In this document: positions 16,762 through 25,480 of the stretch, piece by piece
Position numbering within the stretch: position 1 is the stretch's first letter
Layout: every line of letters starts with the position of its first letter
Assembly: GCA_903899985.1 (NCBI GenBank)
Contig: CAIULL010000262.1
Span: 1-51,760, forward strand
Direction: 5' to 3'
Length of the DNA: 51,760 nt
From: an uncultured Schlesneria sp.
GTDB taxonomy: Bacteria; Planctomycetota; Planctomycetia; Planctomycetales; Planctomycetaceae
The notes under the pieces: generated by a model
Database searches by the model: none
What the model saw: the letters and a program-made list of their open reading frames with translations, nothing else
What the model was told of the DNA's origin: nothing
Position numbers and translations under genes: made by a program

Positions 16762-18246
16762 TCAGGTTCCGAAGCGACGAGCCAGCTCGACCAGCGTCTT
16801 CACCATGTGGCCCGTCGCGCCTGCTTCACGGTGCGGTTTGTTCGAGGATGCGAACGCAGGTCCGGCAATGTCCAGATGAACCCAGGGTTTGTCCGCCACA
16901 AAATGTTTCAGGAATCTTGCCGCAGTGATGGCACCACCCCAGCGTCCGCCAGTGTTCTTGATGTCACCAACGTCACCCTTGATCAGATCTTCGTACGAGT
17001 CCCACATCGGTAACTGCCAGACATCTTCGCCTGACTCTTTCGCGGCAGCTAACAACATGTCGCACCACTGTTGATCGTTCGTAAAGGCTCCTGAGACATC
17101 TTCGCCAAGTGCGACAACACACGCTCCGGTCAGCGTTGCCAGGTCAACAATTCGATCGACGCCGTGATCGACGGCGTAGCTCAGGACATCGGCCAGCACC
17201 AATCGCCCTTCGGCGTCGGTGTTGAGGACTTCAATTGTCACTCCGTTTCGAGCGGTGAGGATATCACCGAGCTTAAACGCTGAACCTCCTGGCATGTTTT
17301 CTACCAGGCCCATGTAACCAACAACGTTGACTGGTAGCTTCAGTCGAGCGATCGCGGTCATCGCGCCCAACACGGTTGCCGCTCCGGCCATATCGCACTT
17401 CATCGTCAGCATGCCATCAGTTGGCTTCAGAGAAAGTCCACCACTGTCAAACGTGACTCCCTTGCCTACCAGAGCCAGTCGAGGAGAGTTAGGTCCACCG
17501 CCGTCATGCTCAACAATCACCATGCAAGGCGGCTCACTGCTTCCTTGAGCTACGGCGAGCATTGACCGCATCCGCTCTTGTTCCAGTCGTGGCTGCTCCA
17601 GCACTTCCACCCGCAACCCGTAATCGTTCGCAACCACTTGAGCCCGTTTGGCAAATCCCAGCGGAGTGATTTCCTGAGGCGGACGATTGACAAGATCTCT
17701 CGTCAGGTTGATTGCCTGTCCGAGAATTCGACCTCGCTCAACTGCCCCATCCAGTTCTGCTGTTCCTGCCGCAACAACCTGTAAGCTTACGAAGGGATGT
17801 CGACCCCGTTCCGCCCGGAACAGATCCTGCCCCAATGAACCAACCATTCCACACGTGGTGGCTGATGCAACGAAGTCGGCGCGGGACACGGCACCGGTCG
17901 ATTCAGAAGGGATCACAATCGCGACCCGAGTCTCTTTCTTGTCGGAAACGGCACGTGTGGCAGTCATGAGCGCTTTATCAAGTCGAGCGATTGTCAGTTC
18001 AGCTTCAGTGCCAAGTCCAACAAACAGGATTCGGCTGGCCCCAATCCCCGAAACGCCGCGAAGAGGCAACGTGGAAGCGAGTTTACCCGTCAAATCGCCT
18101 AGAGATTTCAGCCGAGTGACAATTCCACCCAGCGCCTGATCAAGTCCGGCAAGCGAGCTGGAAAGTTCCGCAGACTCAAGGACAGGAATGATCAACCAGT
18201 CTGCTTCGACTTGCGTCACGGGTCTATCGGTTCGGCGAATCTCCAT
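16762..18246 (-). CDS. pepA: Leucyl aminopeptidase (M17 family)
   Basis: 494 residues, the normal length for PepA/cytosol aminopeptidase. It removes N-terminal residues from peptides using two metal ions in a hexamer. Metal and catalytic residues are visible: Lys262 and Asp267 in VGKGVTFDSGG, Lys274 in LSLKP, Asp285 in MKCDMAGA, and Asp344/Glu346 in NTDAEGRL (342-349). The N-terminal macro-like regulatory domain (1-170) is more divergent. ATG 18246. First gene of the minus-strand run that continues with hisH. Some PepA proteins also bind DNA at cer sites; nothing here tests that. Confidence 0.93.
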   Translation of the reverse strand: MEIRRTDRPVTQVEADWLIIPVLESAELSSSLAGLDQALGGIVTRLKSLGDLTGKLASTLPLRGVSGIGASRILFVGLGTEAELTIARLDKALMTATRAVSDKKETRVAIVIPSESTGAVSRADFVASATTCGMVGSLGQDLFRAERGRHPFVSLQVVAAGTAELDGAVERGRILGQAINLTRDLVNRPPQEITPLGFAKRAQVVANDYGLRVEVLEQPRLEQERMRSMLAVAQGSSEPPCMVIVEHDGGGPNSPRLALVGKGVTFDSGGLSLKPTDGMLTMKCDMAGAATVLGAMTAIARLKLPVNVVGYMGLVENMPGGSAFKLGDILTARNGVTIEVLNTDAEGRLVLADVLSYAVDHGVDRIVDLATLTGACVVALGEDVSGAFTNDQQWCDMLLAAAKESGEDVWQLPMWDSYEDLIKGDVGDIKNTGGRWGGAITAARFLKHFVADKPWVHLDIAGPAFASSNKPHREAGATGHMVKTLVELARRFGT

Positions 18247-18613
18247 CGCGTCAAATATCCTTCATTTCAGGCGGGTTCTAAAGGCACTTCGCACCCCTAT
18301 TCAACGCGAAAGCAACCAGATTCACAAGCCAAGCGAGTTGTTTATGAGTCTCCGCCACTCAATGCCAGAAGCTTCCGCATCGCGGCTCGCGAATAAGTCG
18401 TATAAGTCGTATACGTCCTACGCGGCCTGCGCGAGTTTACTGACTGCGTCGACGCGACACTCCAGGCTGCTCTCCGTTTCCTTTCCGCTAAGGAAAATCT
18501 CAATTCATTCCAGGCCACATTGCGCTTGTTTTATCGCAGTGGCTCAGCGTAAGTTTCTTACTCGTGATTACCCAATCGCAATTCATCCTGCGCTTTTGTT
18601 CCGAGATTTCGAC
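18247..18613. other. Divergent intergenic region with short tandem word
   Basis: 367 bp between pepA (minus) and a DUF1501 gene (plus). An open frame crosses it in phase with the DUF1501 gene, but the translation is low-quality and lacks a Tat signal, so it is not used. At 18393-18412 the word ataagtcgtat occurs twice overlapping by two bases; the same word is at 432-442 near the terminator of another DUF1501 gene. No RNA gene recognised. Confidence 0.4.
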
Positions 18614-20095
18614 ATGCTCCCCTCCGAACGCCTGAGCCGATGTTTTGACGAACGTCTCTCGCGAAGAGACCTTCTTCGGATCGGCGCTCTCGCTCCTCTG
18701 GGGATTTCGACGGCCAATATCGCTCGCGCGAATCCTCACGCAGACATTGCGAACGGTGCCGGGTTCGGAAAAGCGGATCGGTGCATTCTGATCTATTTAT
18801 GGGGTTCACCCAGTCAGCTGGAAACCTTCGATCCGAAACCCGATGCCCCCCTGGAAGTCAGGGGAGAATTTCAATCAATCGACACCGCCATTGCTGGTGT
18901 CCGAATTGGCGAGATACTGCCGCGCATTTCTCGAATTCTTGATCGCGTGACGATCCTTCGCTCGCTATCGCATGAATATCCGATTCACGGAACCGCATTC
19001 GCACTGAGCGCAGTGCCGACGACCGACCTTAACTTGGAGGGGAATCTGCGCGATCCCCGGCACTGGCCCTATATCGGCTCGGTTGTCGAATATCTCGCCG
19101 AACGGAATGATCCGACGCCAAGTCTTGTGCCCCAGAATTTCGGGCTGCCGTTTCCCATCGGATCAAGGCGCCGAGCTAAACCAGGAGCGCTCGGTGGCTT
19201 CCTCGGATCGGCCTATGACACGATCTGGTCCGAGTTTGCCGCGCTCGGCACGCGCGAGCTCCTACGTGATGCAGGCGCGCCGGACGTTTTGCCCAAGATG
19301 GTCGCCGATCCGTTTGTGGGGATTCGTCCAACTGACCGGCTGGAAACGATTGAAGCGGACCAGGCCGTTTCCGTCGAGCGTTTGAGTGGACGGTCGTCGC
19401 TTCTGGATCAACTCGAACGTTCGAATCCTTCGCTGGAACGTCAAAAGCCCAGAACGTCGTTCGACCGATATCGCTCATTAGCCCGATCGATGCTGATGAC
19501 CGGAAAACTTCGCGATGCGCTCGACGTTCAGCAAGAGCCTTCAATCATACGTGATCGATACGGGATGACCTTGTTCGGCCAATCCTGTCTCGCAGCGCGG
19601 CGGCTTCTGGAGGCGGGTGGGAAATTTGTCACCGTTTGCTGGGACGAGTATGGACTGGTCAACACTGGCTGGGACACGCACATCCATATGCGTTCGCGTC
19701 TGAAAGACGAACTGGGACCGGGTTTTGATAATGCGTTCGCCAGCCTGATTGAAGATTTGAGCGATCGAGGTATGCTCGATTCAACAGCGATCGCAGTCAT
19801 CAGCGAGCACGGCCGAACGCCTTTTATACAAAATGTATCAGAAGGAGGCCGCGATCATTGGGCCAGAGCCTATTCCGCTTTGTTTGCCGGCGGACCATTC
19901 GCCAAGGGCCGTGTCGTCGGGCGTACCGACCCCATCGGGGGTGACGTGGTCGAAACCCCATTTTCGCCGAAGGACATCATTGCCACACTGTTTCACGCGA
20001 TGGGCATCGATCCTCAATCGGAAATCCAGGACCGATTCGGTCGGCCTTATAAAATCGGTGGCAATGGTCTTGTGAGAAACGAAATTCTGACGTGA
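18614..20095 (+). CDS. DUF1501 family protein
   Basis: 493 residues from ATG 18614. The N-terminus LSRRDLLRIGALAPLG is a twin-arginine-type signal. The DUF1501 body follows: CILIYLWGSPSQLETFDPKP, a central HGTAFALSA block, CWDEYGLVNTGWDTH with the metal-binding Asp/His, SEHGRTPF, GRDHWARAYSALFAG, and the C-terminal KDIIATLFHAMG. This is an alkaline-phosphatase-superfamily relative of unknown substrate. DUF1501 genes commonly sit beside DUF1549/DUF1553 cytochrome genes, but here it stands alone between pepA and a transglutaminase-like gene. In the same reading frame a start at 18188 would overlap pepA; it is rejected because the signal peptide begins at 18614. Confidence 0.9.
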   Translation: MLPSERLSRCFDERLSRRDLLRIGALAPLGISTANIARANPHADIANGAGFGKADRCILIYLWGSPSQLETFDPKPDAPLEVRGEFQSIDTAIAGVRIGEILPRISRILDRVTILRSLSHEYPIHGTAFALSAVPTTDLNLEGNLRDPRHWPYIGSVVEYLAERNDPTPSLVPQNFGLPFPIGSRRRAKPGALGGFLGSAYDTIWSEFAALGTRELLRDAGAPDVLPKMVADPFVGIRPTDRLETIEADQAVSVERLSGRSSLLDQLERSNPSLERQKPRTSFDRYRSLARSMLMTGKLRDALDVQQEPSIIRDRYGMTLFGQSCLAARRLLEAGGKFVTVCWDEYGLVNTGWDTHIHMRSRLKDELGPGFDNAFASLIEDLSDRGMLDSTAIAVISEHGRTPFIQNVSEGGRDHWARAYSALFAGGPFAKGRVVGRTDPIGGDVVETPFSPKDIIATLFHAMGIDPQSEIQDRFGRPYKIGGNGLVRNEILT

Positions 20096-20243
20096 TTGGA
20101 ACGCGTGGTGTCATTTGTCGCCCATTGACAATCCTGTTTCTCGTGGCCATCTTCAAACTCATTCCGGGGCAAAACGGCTGAAAAACGAAACCTGACCATG
20201 CGGCGCTCGTCGCAATCAACTGATCGCAGGCAAAGGCGAGAAC

Positions 20244-21314
20244 ATGAAGACGCTGACATTTCTTTTCTCAATCGTTTGCTGTGGCTCACTCGTTCCGAGA
20301 CTCCTCGCCGATCAACCCGTTTTTAATTCGATAGACTATGCATCCCCAAAGAAGTACGTCGTGATCGCAGACGATTTGGGTGACCGCGACGCCATTGCGA
20401 ACCAGGCCAATTCACTGAAAGCTGCCGATGACCGAAAGACACTGGCGAACATCCTGCGCTGGATGGAAAGTCAGTTAAAGTACGATGCCCACCGGGCTTA
20501 CGAATGGCGAAACTTCGACACGGTTGTGTCACAGCAATGCTACGGGGGTTGTGCGGATCAGGCCATCGTTTGTGGCGTCTTACTCCAAAGCGCCGGAATT
20601 CCGACCGTCTGGGTCAAGACGATGGATGTCGACTGGATCTGGGATTTCAAGAAGAAGAGACCGTTCAATTCGTGGTCGGGGCACGTGTTTCTGGAAATCC
20701 ATCTCGACGGAAAGTGGGTCTTGTTGGACCCGGGTGCGTCGAGAATCTACGTCGACTACTCGCCTCAATCGCGAATTCTCCCCGGAAATCGATTTGCGTA
20801 TCACAAAGGCAATGATCCCAAGCGAATGCTCATGTCACTTCAATGGGAGGATTGGAAGCGCCAGACCACATCCTTCTTCAATGATTTGGATGAAGGGATG
20901 CTTCCCATCGACACGAAGTCTTCTCAGGACATCAGGCCGAAGTGCTTCATCATCGCCAATTCGCCTTACTATCAGTTGTTCGGCGAATTGGTACGACAAA
21001 GTGGTGCGGCGGCAGGACCTTCGTTCAACACTGAATACGATATGTACCTGCCGATGGCCAGGGGAAACGTGATCTTGGTGGAGACGCACGACGGAGTTCC
21101 CATTGTCGATGTGGCAATCTTGCATCGACATTTTCCGACGGTGTCGGATGGAAAACAAATGGGCAAAGTGATTGACGGTGACACAACGATTGTTTTCATT
21201 GATGTGGCAGCGCTGTATGACCAGATTGCAACCTCTTCGAGCAAAGAATTGCGCGCACCGAAGCCCGTAATTGAGCCAGCTTCAAATCGACGGTCTTCAC
21301 CGCCGAACCGGTGA
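20244..21314 (+). CDS. Secreted transglutaminase-like protein
   Basis: 356 residues. Signal peptide at 1-22 (TLTFLFSIVCCGSLVPRLLA). A transglutaminase-core (papain-like) fold is indicated by the Cys-His-Asp triad: Cys103 in QCYGGCADQAIVCGVLL, His147 in WSGHVFLEIHL and Asp162 in WVLLDPG. The order and spacing match bacterial transglutaminase-like peptidases and amide-transfer enzymes. The C-terminal half (170-356) has no recognised domain. Predicted to act in periplasm or outside the cell on proteins or peptides; substrate unknown. It follows the DUF1501 gene by 148 bp on the same strand. Start ATG 20244. Confidence 0.8.
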   Translation: MKTLTFLFSIVCCGSLVPRLLADQPVFNSIDYASPKKYVVIADDLGDRDAIANQANSLKAADDRKTLANILRWMESQLKYDAHRAYEWRNFDTVVSQQCYGGCADQAIVCGVLLQSAGIPTVWVKTMDVDWIWDFKKKRPFNSWSGHVFLEIHLDGKWVLLDPGASRIYVDYSPQSRILPGNRFAYHKGNDPKRMLMSLQWEDWKRQTTSFFNDLDEGMLPIDTKSSQDIRPKCFIIANSPYYQLFGELVRQSGAAAGPSFNTEYDMYLPMARGNVILVETHDGVPIVDVAILHRHFPTVSDGKQMGKVIDGDTTIVFIDVAALYDQIATSSSKELRAPKPVIEPASNRRSSPPNR

Positions 21315-21529
21315 GGTTTGAATTTCGACGGCATTCAGAGAGTGTATATCTCGCGTCACTCAGGTGAACCGATGACACAAAAGGCGACTGCTGCAATCCT
21401 GGCGGCAATAAGAGCCGGCAAGTTCCACCCATGCCGACGCAACTCCCAATTCATGGAACTGGGGGATCGGAATGCGGCCGGAAGGTTCTGCCATCCCAAA
21501 CGACGACTCGATATGAAAAGGAAGAATCT

Positions 21530-21775
21530 TTGTCGGACGAACAAAAGATTCAATTCGCGCTGACAGAATTCTGGCGACAACTCGCATGCGAAATCGGTAC
21601 CGGATGTCACGGAAAGTACTGGAACGCGTTGTGCGTGGATGCCACCGTGGACTACGGTCATCTCGGCGGTAAGGCGTTCATTTTTACGAATCGAGCCACC
21701 AAGACCCTCGACATCCGAAACATGCCTTGCCAGATCCATGTGACGCTTTCCATCCTTCATTGGAAAAGAGAGTAG
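21530..21775 (+). CDS. Small protein of unknown function
   Basis: About 81 residues from TTG 21530, which has AAGGAAG 4-10 bp upstream; an in-frame ATG at 21431 would give 114 residues but the extra N-terminus looks non-coding. The body has two Cys (CEIGTGCHG), WNALCVDATVDYGHLGGKAFIF and a C-terminal MPCQIHVTLSILHWKRE. No family is recognised. The stop codon is one base before the next start (21777), which suggests the two small genes are translated together. Left edge of the accessory island. Confidence 0.4.
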   Translation: MSDEQKIQFALTEFWRQLACEIGTGCHGKYWNALCVDATVDYGHLGGKAFIFTNRATKTLDIRNMPCQIHVTLSILHWKRE

Positions 21776-21776
21776 C

Positions 21777-22052
21777 ATGCACTCGAAAAAACCGATTCGA
21801 ACTGAGGCTGAGTGGGAATCAGCTGCGGCGGAATTGCAGTCACTCGTTTACGACCAGATCGAGCGTGCGGCGGTTCAGGAGCCCGCTCGGTCTGCACTCG
21901 ACGAACTCCGAAAAGCCTGTCAATTCGATATCTGGGGGCAGCCGAACGACAGCCCGGAAAGTGGTCGATTGATTAAGTTACCAACTTTTCATAGACCACA
22001 ATGGAGAGAGGGATTCGCGAGCGCAATGCATTGCGAACGCATGAATCTATAG
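21777..22052 (+). CDS. Small protein of unknown function
   Basis: 91 residues; ATG 21777 with a purine-rich AAAGAGAG 5-10 bp upstream and a 1-bp gap to the preceding small gene. The sequence is mainly helical and acidic/basic (TEAEWESAAAELQSLVYDQI, ALDELRKACQFDIWG). The last third may be read-through into decayed DNA, because it overlaps a frame containing an integrase-tail relic (22001-22309). A 14-bp perfect palindrome, cgcaatgcattgcg, lies at 22022-22035 inside its end. No function assigned. Confidence 0.4.
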   Translation: MHSKKPIRTEAEWESAAAELQSLVYDQIERAAVQEPARSALDELRKACQFDIWGQPNDSPESGRLIKLPTFHRPQWREGFASAMHCERMNL

Positions 22053-22309
22053 TTCTAAGTGACAATCTGTCAGAACTTACGGCGAGCGATGATACCGCTT
22101 GTACCAATGCTTGTACCAGCGAGCCGAAAAATCCTCGAAATCCGGGTTTGGATGCCTCTTCTTCGATCGAAGAAGGCAAGACCGAAGTGATGCCTGATTC
22201 GGTCAACTCGGACTTCGCCGCTGCTCTCAAAATGCTCGCCTCATTGCCGCTGTCGGATGAAGAACGAACCGAAGCGGTTCGACGGTTGATTGCTGGCAAT
22301 CACAAATAG
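22001..22309 (+). CDS. Unknown short ORF over a probable integrase-tail relic
   Basis: A 102-codon frame whose 3' end codes for a plausible small helical segment (DFAAALKMLASLPLSDEERT). At 22097-22119 it contains 23 bp identical to the recombinase gene at 31935-31957, but read one base out of phase; in the recombinase phase the DNA gives LVPMLVP here too. This suggests the region holds the decayed 3' end of a second, related integrase, as is usual where planctomycete islands are stacked. Whether the present frame is translated is doubtful. Confidence 0.3.
   Translation: MERGIRERNALRTHESIVLSDNLSELTASDDTACTNACTSEPKNPRNPGLDASSSIEEGKTEVMPDSVNSDFAAALKMLASLPLSDEERTEAVRRLIAGNHK
22097..22119 (+). 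repeat. 23-bp direct repeat, left copy
   Basis: Identical to 31935-31957 inside the recombinase gene. The repeat itself holds the word gcttgtacca twice, 12 bp apart. The two copies bracket about 9.8 kb containing the unknown small genes, restriction remnants, ART candidates and recombinase. It most likely records homology between two integrase tails, not a target-site duplication. Confidence 0.7.
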
Positions 22310-22393
22310 ACAGGAACTACTATGCAAGCAACGATGCACGTTTGACACTTTAACAAAACTTCACTTCTGAATTCTTGCGGGGAGAACGTTGCT

Positions 22394-23116
22394 ATGTTTC
22401 TCAAAACGGATTTTCGAAAGGTTTCGCTGGTCGCCATTGCTTGCATCTTCGTTGGATCGCTCGTTTCTGGAGACGATGAGCCGAAAGCAATTGCGCCGTT
22501 AACGGCCGAGCAAAATGCGGTCTTGGAAGCCGATCCGTTTCTCAAGAAAGCGTCCGTCACATTTAACGCCGAAATGTTGGCTGCCGAGTCTGCATTCCTT
22601 GCCGCAAAACAGAAAGCCGCAGAAAAGCGGCTGGGCGTTTACCGAGACCAGTTGAAGGCGTTCACGAAGGCCGGGGATTTCGAAAAAGCCGTGGCGTGTA
22701 AGGCCGCGATCGACATCCTTGAAGCGGCTGGATTGGACGGATCTCTGCCCCGACCGAAAGATGCCGTAAAGTTTGGTGGCCACACGTATGCATTAATTAA
22801 GGAACCGGCCACTTGGCACGTTGCAAAGCGACGGTGCGAAATCATGGGCGGGCACCTCGCCTACGTGAAGGGAGCGAAAGAACTCGAATTCGTAGGAAAA
22901 CTGGCGGGACAAAACGTCGCCTTTCTCGGGGCAACAGATGAGGAACACGAAGGAGATTGGCGATGGCTCGACGGGTCGAAATGGACCCCAAAGCCACGGG
23001 AAGCCGACAACGATAAAGGAACTCAACATGTCCTGTCTTGGGATGGTACCCGCAAAAGGCTTGACGACACGTATAGCTGCGATCGAATGCCCTACGTCTG
23101 CGAATGGGATAACTGA
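22394..23116 (+). CDS. Secreted C-type-lectin-like domain protein
   Basis: 240 residues. Signal peptide at 1-26 (LVAIACIFVGSLVSG). Residues 36-112 are Ala/Lys/Glu-rich and helical, probably coiled coil, with a repeated FEKAVACKAAI-type pattern seen in planctomycete lectin proteins. Residues 125-240 form a C-type-lectin-like domain: WHVAKRRCEIMGGHLAYV, FLGATDEEHEGDWRWLDGS, and the final YSCDRMPYVCEW supplying the conserved cysteines (148, 229, 236). The Ca2+-site EPN/QPD motif is not obvious, so sugar binding is uncertain. Start ATG 22394, GGGGAGA about 10 bp upstream. It could belong either to the island or to the host flank. Confidence 0.8.
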   Translation: MFLKTDFRKVSLVAIACIFVGSLVSGDDEPKAIAPLTAEQNAVLEADPFLKKASVTFNAEMLAAESAFLAAKQKAAEKRLGVYRDQLKAFTKAGDFEKAVACKAAIDILEAAGLDGSLPRPKDAVKFGGHTYALIKEPATWHVAKRRCEIMGGHLAYVKGAKELEFVGKLAGQNVAFLGATDEEHEGDWRWLDGSKWTPKPREADNDKGTQHVLSWDGTRKRLDDTYSCDRMPYVCEWDN

Positions 23117-23306
23117 ACGCTGACCGCTTGACTTTAATTCAAATCAAAAGTCACCCTGAGTTCGGAAACGAACGAATCATGACCGGAAAATCTTGTCAAA
23201 ATATCATCATTCATTACGTGGTACTGTCAGTTGACAAGAAAAATCAATATTTGGCCTGACTTCAGGGCGTTTTGTTAACAATCGGGCGTTTTTGGGACCT
23301 TACACA

Positions 23307-23630
23307 ATGTCTGCAACAAATTGGGGGCCGCTTGACCAACTTTCGGCGGCAAAACGGGCATCTGCCCGAGATGCTTGGAACAATCGCCGACGATTGCGTG
23401 CCAGTGTTCGCCGATGGAAAGCAATAAGGCTGTACTTTGAAGCTGGTTGTAAACACGGAACACAGGCAGACATCGCCAGAGTTCTTGGCGTTCACCGATC
23501 GTTTGTCAGTCGAGCGATCGCGATGTGGTATGAATCTTGTCAAAAGGGAATCGCATTTTGCCAATTGGAAGAATACCAACGGATCACGGCTCGGCTCGAC
23601 AAACGACGAAGTCGGGGCCGTGATTGGTGA
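23307..23630 (+). CDS. Small helix-turn-helix protein
   Basis: 107 residues from ATG 23307. The N-terminal half is basic (NNRRRLRASVRRWKAIRLYF). Residues about 50-72 (GTQADIARVLGVHRSFVSRA) form a classical helix-turn-helix, similar to sigma-like or resolvase-type HTHs. The C-terminus is again basic (RLDKRRSRGRDW). Likely a DNA-binding accessory protein of the mobile island. It heads a run of three same-strand genes (23712, 24038). A TTG 15 bp upstream (23292) is in frame but less likely. Confidence 0.55.
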   Translation: MSATNWGPLDQLSAAKRASARDAWNNRRRLRASVRRWKAIRLYFEAGCKHGTQADIARVLGVHRSFVSRAIAMWYESCQKGIAFCQLEEYQRITARLDKRRSRGRDW

Positions 23631-23711
23631 TCCCATCGGCCAACGCGGGATGTACTGCCGATTGAATCCCACTTTGAATGCACGCCTAGTTCAATAAACG
23701 GAGTGTTGAGA

Positions 23712-24026
23712 ATGCCAATTAGTGACCCTGAAAAGTCTCGGACTTACCAACGGGAATATAAACGGCTGGTTCGCTCGGGTTCTTGTCAAACCCCTGGTCA
23801 AACCGCCGTTCCGGCGGAATATCGGCTGGCGACCGCTGCCGATGTTCTGGCGATGGTTGGCGAACAGGCTGAAATTGTCATGAACGACGAGACTTTGGGA
23901 ACCGTTGAACGAGCACGAACGATCGGCTTTTTGGCGGGAACGCTGCTCAAGGCGATCGACGTTGCCAACATGGCCGGACGGCTGGAATCGATCGAAGCCG
24001 CTTTGAAATTACGTTCTGCAAACTGA
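23712..24026 (+). CDS. Small island protein, unknown (phage-like)
   Basis: 104 residues from ATG 23712. The N-terminus SDPEKSRTYQREYKRLVRSG resembles the start of small phage/terminase-associated proteins. The C-terminal two-thirds is helical: ATAADVLAMVGEQAEIV, then GTVERARTIGFLAGTLLKAI, and RLESIEAALKLR as an amphipathic closing helix. Proteins with this 'erAR-igfLag-llkai ... RleslEa' pattern are frequent in mobile regions, usually unannotated. It is 81 bp after the HTH gene and 11 bp before the next gene, so one operon is likely. No function assigned. Confidence 0.5.
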   Translation: MPISDPEKSRTYQREYKRLVRSGSCQTPGQTAVPAEYRLATAADVLAMVGEQAEIVMNDETLGTVERARTIGFLAGTLLKAIDVANMAGRLESIEAALKLRSAN

Positions 24027-24037
24027 GGGAACAGGAA

Positions 24038-24646
24038 ATGAACACGAATCAAATCGCCAAGTATTACAAATCGTTGTCTTTGCCGGAACGGTTGCGGCTG
24101 ATTCACGACGCCGATCGTCGGGGCGATTCCAGTGAACGACGGAAATTGAAGGACGCAGCGAACAATCATTACCAATTAGATGACACGGGGAAACTCGAAG
24201 AAGAAATGCGGAACCTGACCATGTACCACCATGCTTTACAACTGGAATTTGCCGCCGAGTTCTGGTTCGCGCAAACGCGGGCAAGTTGGGCATTGGACAA
24301 TTGGGACGAAGCGGCAAGCCTCAACGTATCAGAGGAAGAGGAAAAAAAACTTGAAGACCAATACCAATTCTGGCTGCGTGCCATCAAGGTTTTTGAATCA
24401 AGGTACGTCGTCGAACGGGAGGGATTTAATCTGTTCATTCTGCAAACCGGGTTCGATAAAGAACGATTGGACCGGACGCCGGATAGTTGGTTGATTGACT
24501 ACATGAATGAAAACGCCAGAGTTCACGATGACTTGGTCGAGTGTCTACAGACCATGAGGAAAAGCAAAGAGCCGTTGCTTCTAAAAACGGCGGAATCTGT
24601 CGCGATGGGTTGGCATAAGACCGTTGCCGAATTGGTGGCAGGATAG
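24038..24646 (+). CDS. Hypothetical helical protein of the island
   Basis: 202 residues, almost entirely alpha-helical and charged, with no signal peptide or membrane segment. ATG 24038 has AGGAA just upstream and begins 11 bp after the previous stop. Notable parts are SLPERLRLIHDADRRGD near the N-terminus, an acidic run SEEEEKKLEDQYQFWLRAI, and a C-terminal LLLKTAESVAMGWHKTVAEL. No motif of an enzyme is visible. A gggggc-ag-gccccc-type hairpin (24665-24678) follows the stop but lacks a T-run. It may form a unit with the HTH and phage-like genes upstream. Confidence 0.5.
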   Translation: MNTNQIAKYYKSLSLPERLRLIHDADRRGDSSERRKLKDAANNHYQLDDTGKLEEEMRNLTMYHHALQLEFAAEFWFAQTRASWALDNWDEAASLNVSEEEEKKLEDQYQFWLRAIKVFESRYVVEREGFNLFILQTGFDKERLDRTPDSWLIDYMNENARVHDDLVECLQTMRKSKEPLLLKTAESVAMGWHKTVAELVAG

Positions 24647-24832
24647 TGTAAGTCCGAGACCCACGGGGGCAGGCCCCCAAATCGATTACCGCGCTATTCC
24701 TATCTCGACTCAGTGGAACTTTTTAAGATTTTGAGACATTATTTCCTTGCAACGGAACTCCAAGCACTATCTGGCATTGGGCTAGAACTCGTCAAATGAG
24801 GGGGCTAGGGGCAGAAACCAACAAGGAAAACC

Positions 24833-25264
24833 ATGCCACAGTTTACATTGAATAGAACCGGCAAACCCCCGTTGAGCTTCGAGGGCGAACTGATCGCAGA
24901 GGGTAAATCACCATCGCACCGGCGGCATCTGGCCAACTCGGAAGCAAAGGCCCATTGGTTTGAGATTACGGTGTATCGCACGACAGGCGGTTTGCTCGTT
25001 GGTCACATCGCGTATCGTTGGGCGGGCGAATTGTTTCGTGAGATTGATCAAGACGTTACGCACGTTGAATCGGACATACCAAAGCTGATGGCTGAAATGG
25101 GCAAATTCGACGCTACGGCTTGTGTCGGCGGCTTCCCCCACGGGAGCGAATTCAAATCGAAGCAAGAAAAGTTGATGCGTGCCGTTGCTGAGGACTACAA
25201 ACTGCTGACTACGTCAATTGGTCAATCGCTGCTGTCCCAGGCACAACCTGAGGTTTTGAAATGA
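24833..25264 (+). CDS. Hypothetical protein of the island
   Basis: 143 residues; ATG 24833 with AAGGAAAA 3-10 bp upstream, so translation initiation is well supported. The protein looks like a small mixed alpha/beta fold: TLNRTGKPPLSFEGELIAEG, HWFEITVYRTTGGLLVGHIAYRW, then a helical C-terminus. The first block (polar beta-strands with ELIAEG) reminds of short proteins found near restriction and helicase genes in planctomycete islands, where their job is unknown. No catalytic signature. Confidence 0.5.
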   Translation: MPQFTLNRTGKPPLSFEGELIAEGKSPSHRRHLANSEAKAHWFEITVYRTTGGLLVGHIAYRWAGELFREIDQDVTHVESDIPKLMAEMGKFDATACVGGFPHGSEFKSKQEKLMRAVAEDYKLLTTSIGQSLLSQAQPEVLK

Positions 25265-25342
25265 AACGTAAAAGTTTCAGGAGTCGAATTGACGGTTAAT
25301 CTATCAGCTTGCATGACTGACATACTGATTTGAAGAGGCGGA

Positions 25343-25480
25343 ATGGCGAATATCAAATCGTTTTCGCTGTCCGACCGGAAAGACGAAATTGTTACGATTG
25401 GGGTTTTGCTCGAATCAAAACCGTCCATCAAACTCGCTATTTCTGGTCACGTAGGCGATCGGCTGCCAATGCCAGTTTAA
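25343..25480 (+). CDS. Possible 45-residue protein
   Basis: ATG 25343 with GAGGCGGA directly upstream (spacing 1-6 bp, rather close). Product starts MANIKSFSLSDRKDEIVTIG and ends GHVGDRLPMPV. It overlaps the 3' end of the minus-strand zinc-ribbon gene by 44 bp. It may be a truncated gene; nothing similar is recognised. Confidence 0.25.
   Translation: MANIKSFSLSDRKDEIVTIGVLLESKPSIKLAISGHVGDRLPMPV

Noticed and set aside
18188-18613. In-frame upstream extension of the DUF1501 gene (142 codons)
   Set aside because: It overlaps pepA on the opposite strand, lacks any family match, and the twin-arginine signal begins right after ATG 18614.
24665-24678. Hairpin gggggc/gccccc as terminator of the 24038-24646 gene
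   Set aside because: Stem is good but no T-run follows, so it is not listed as a terminator.
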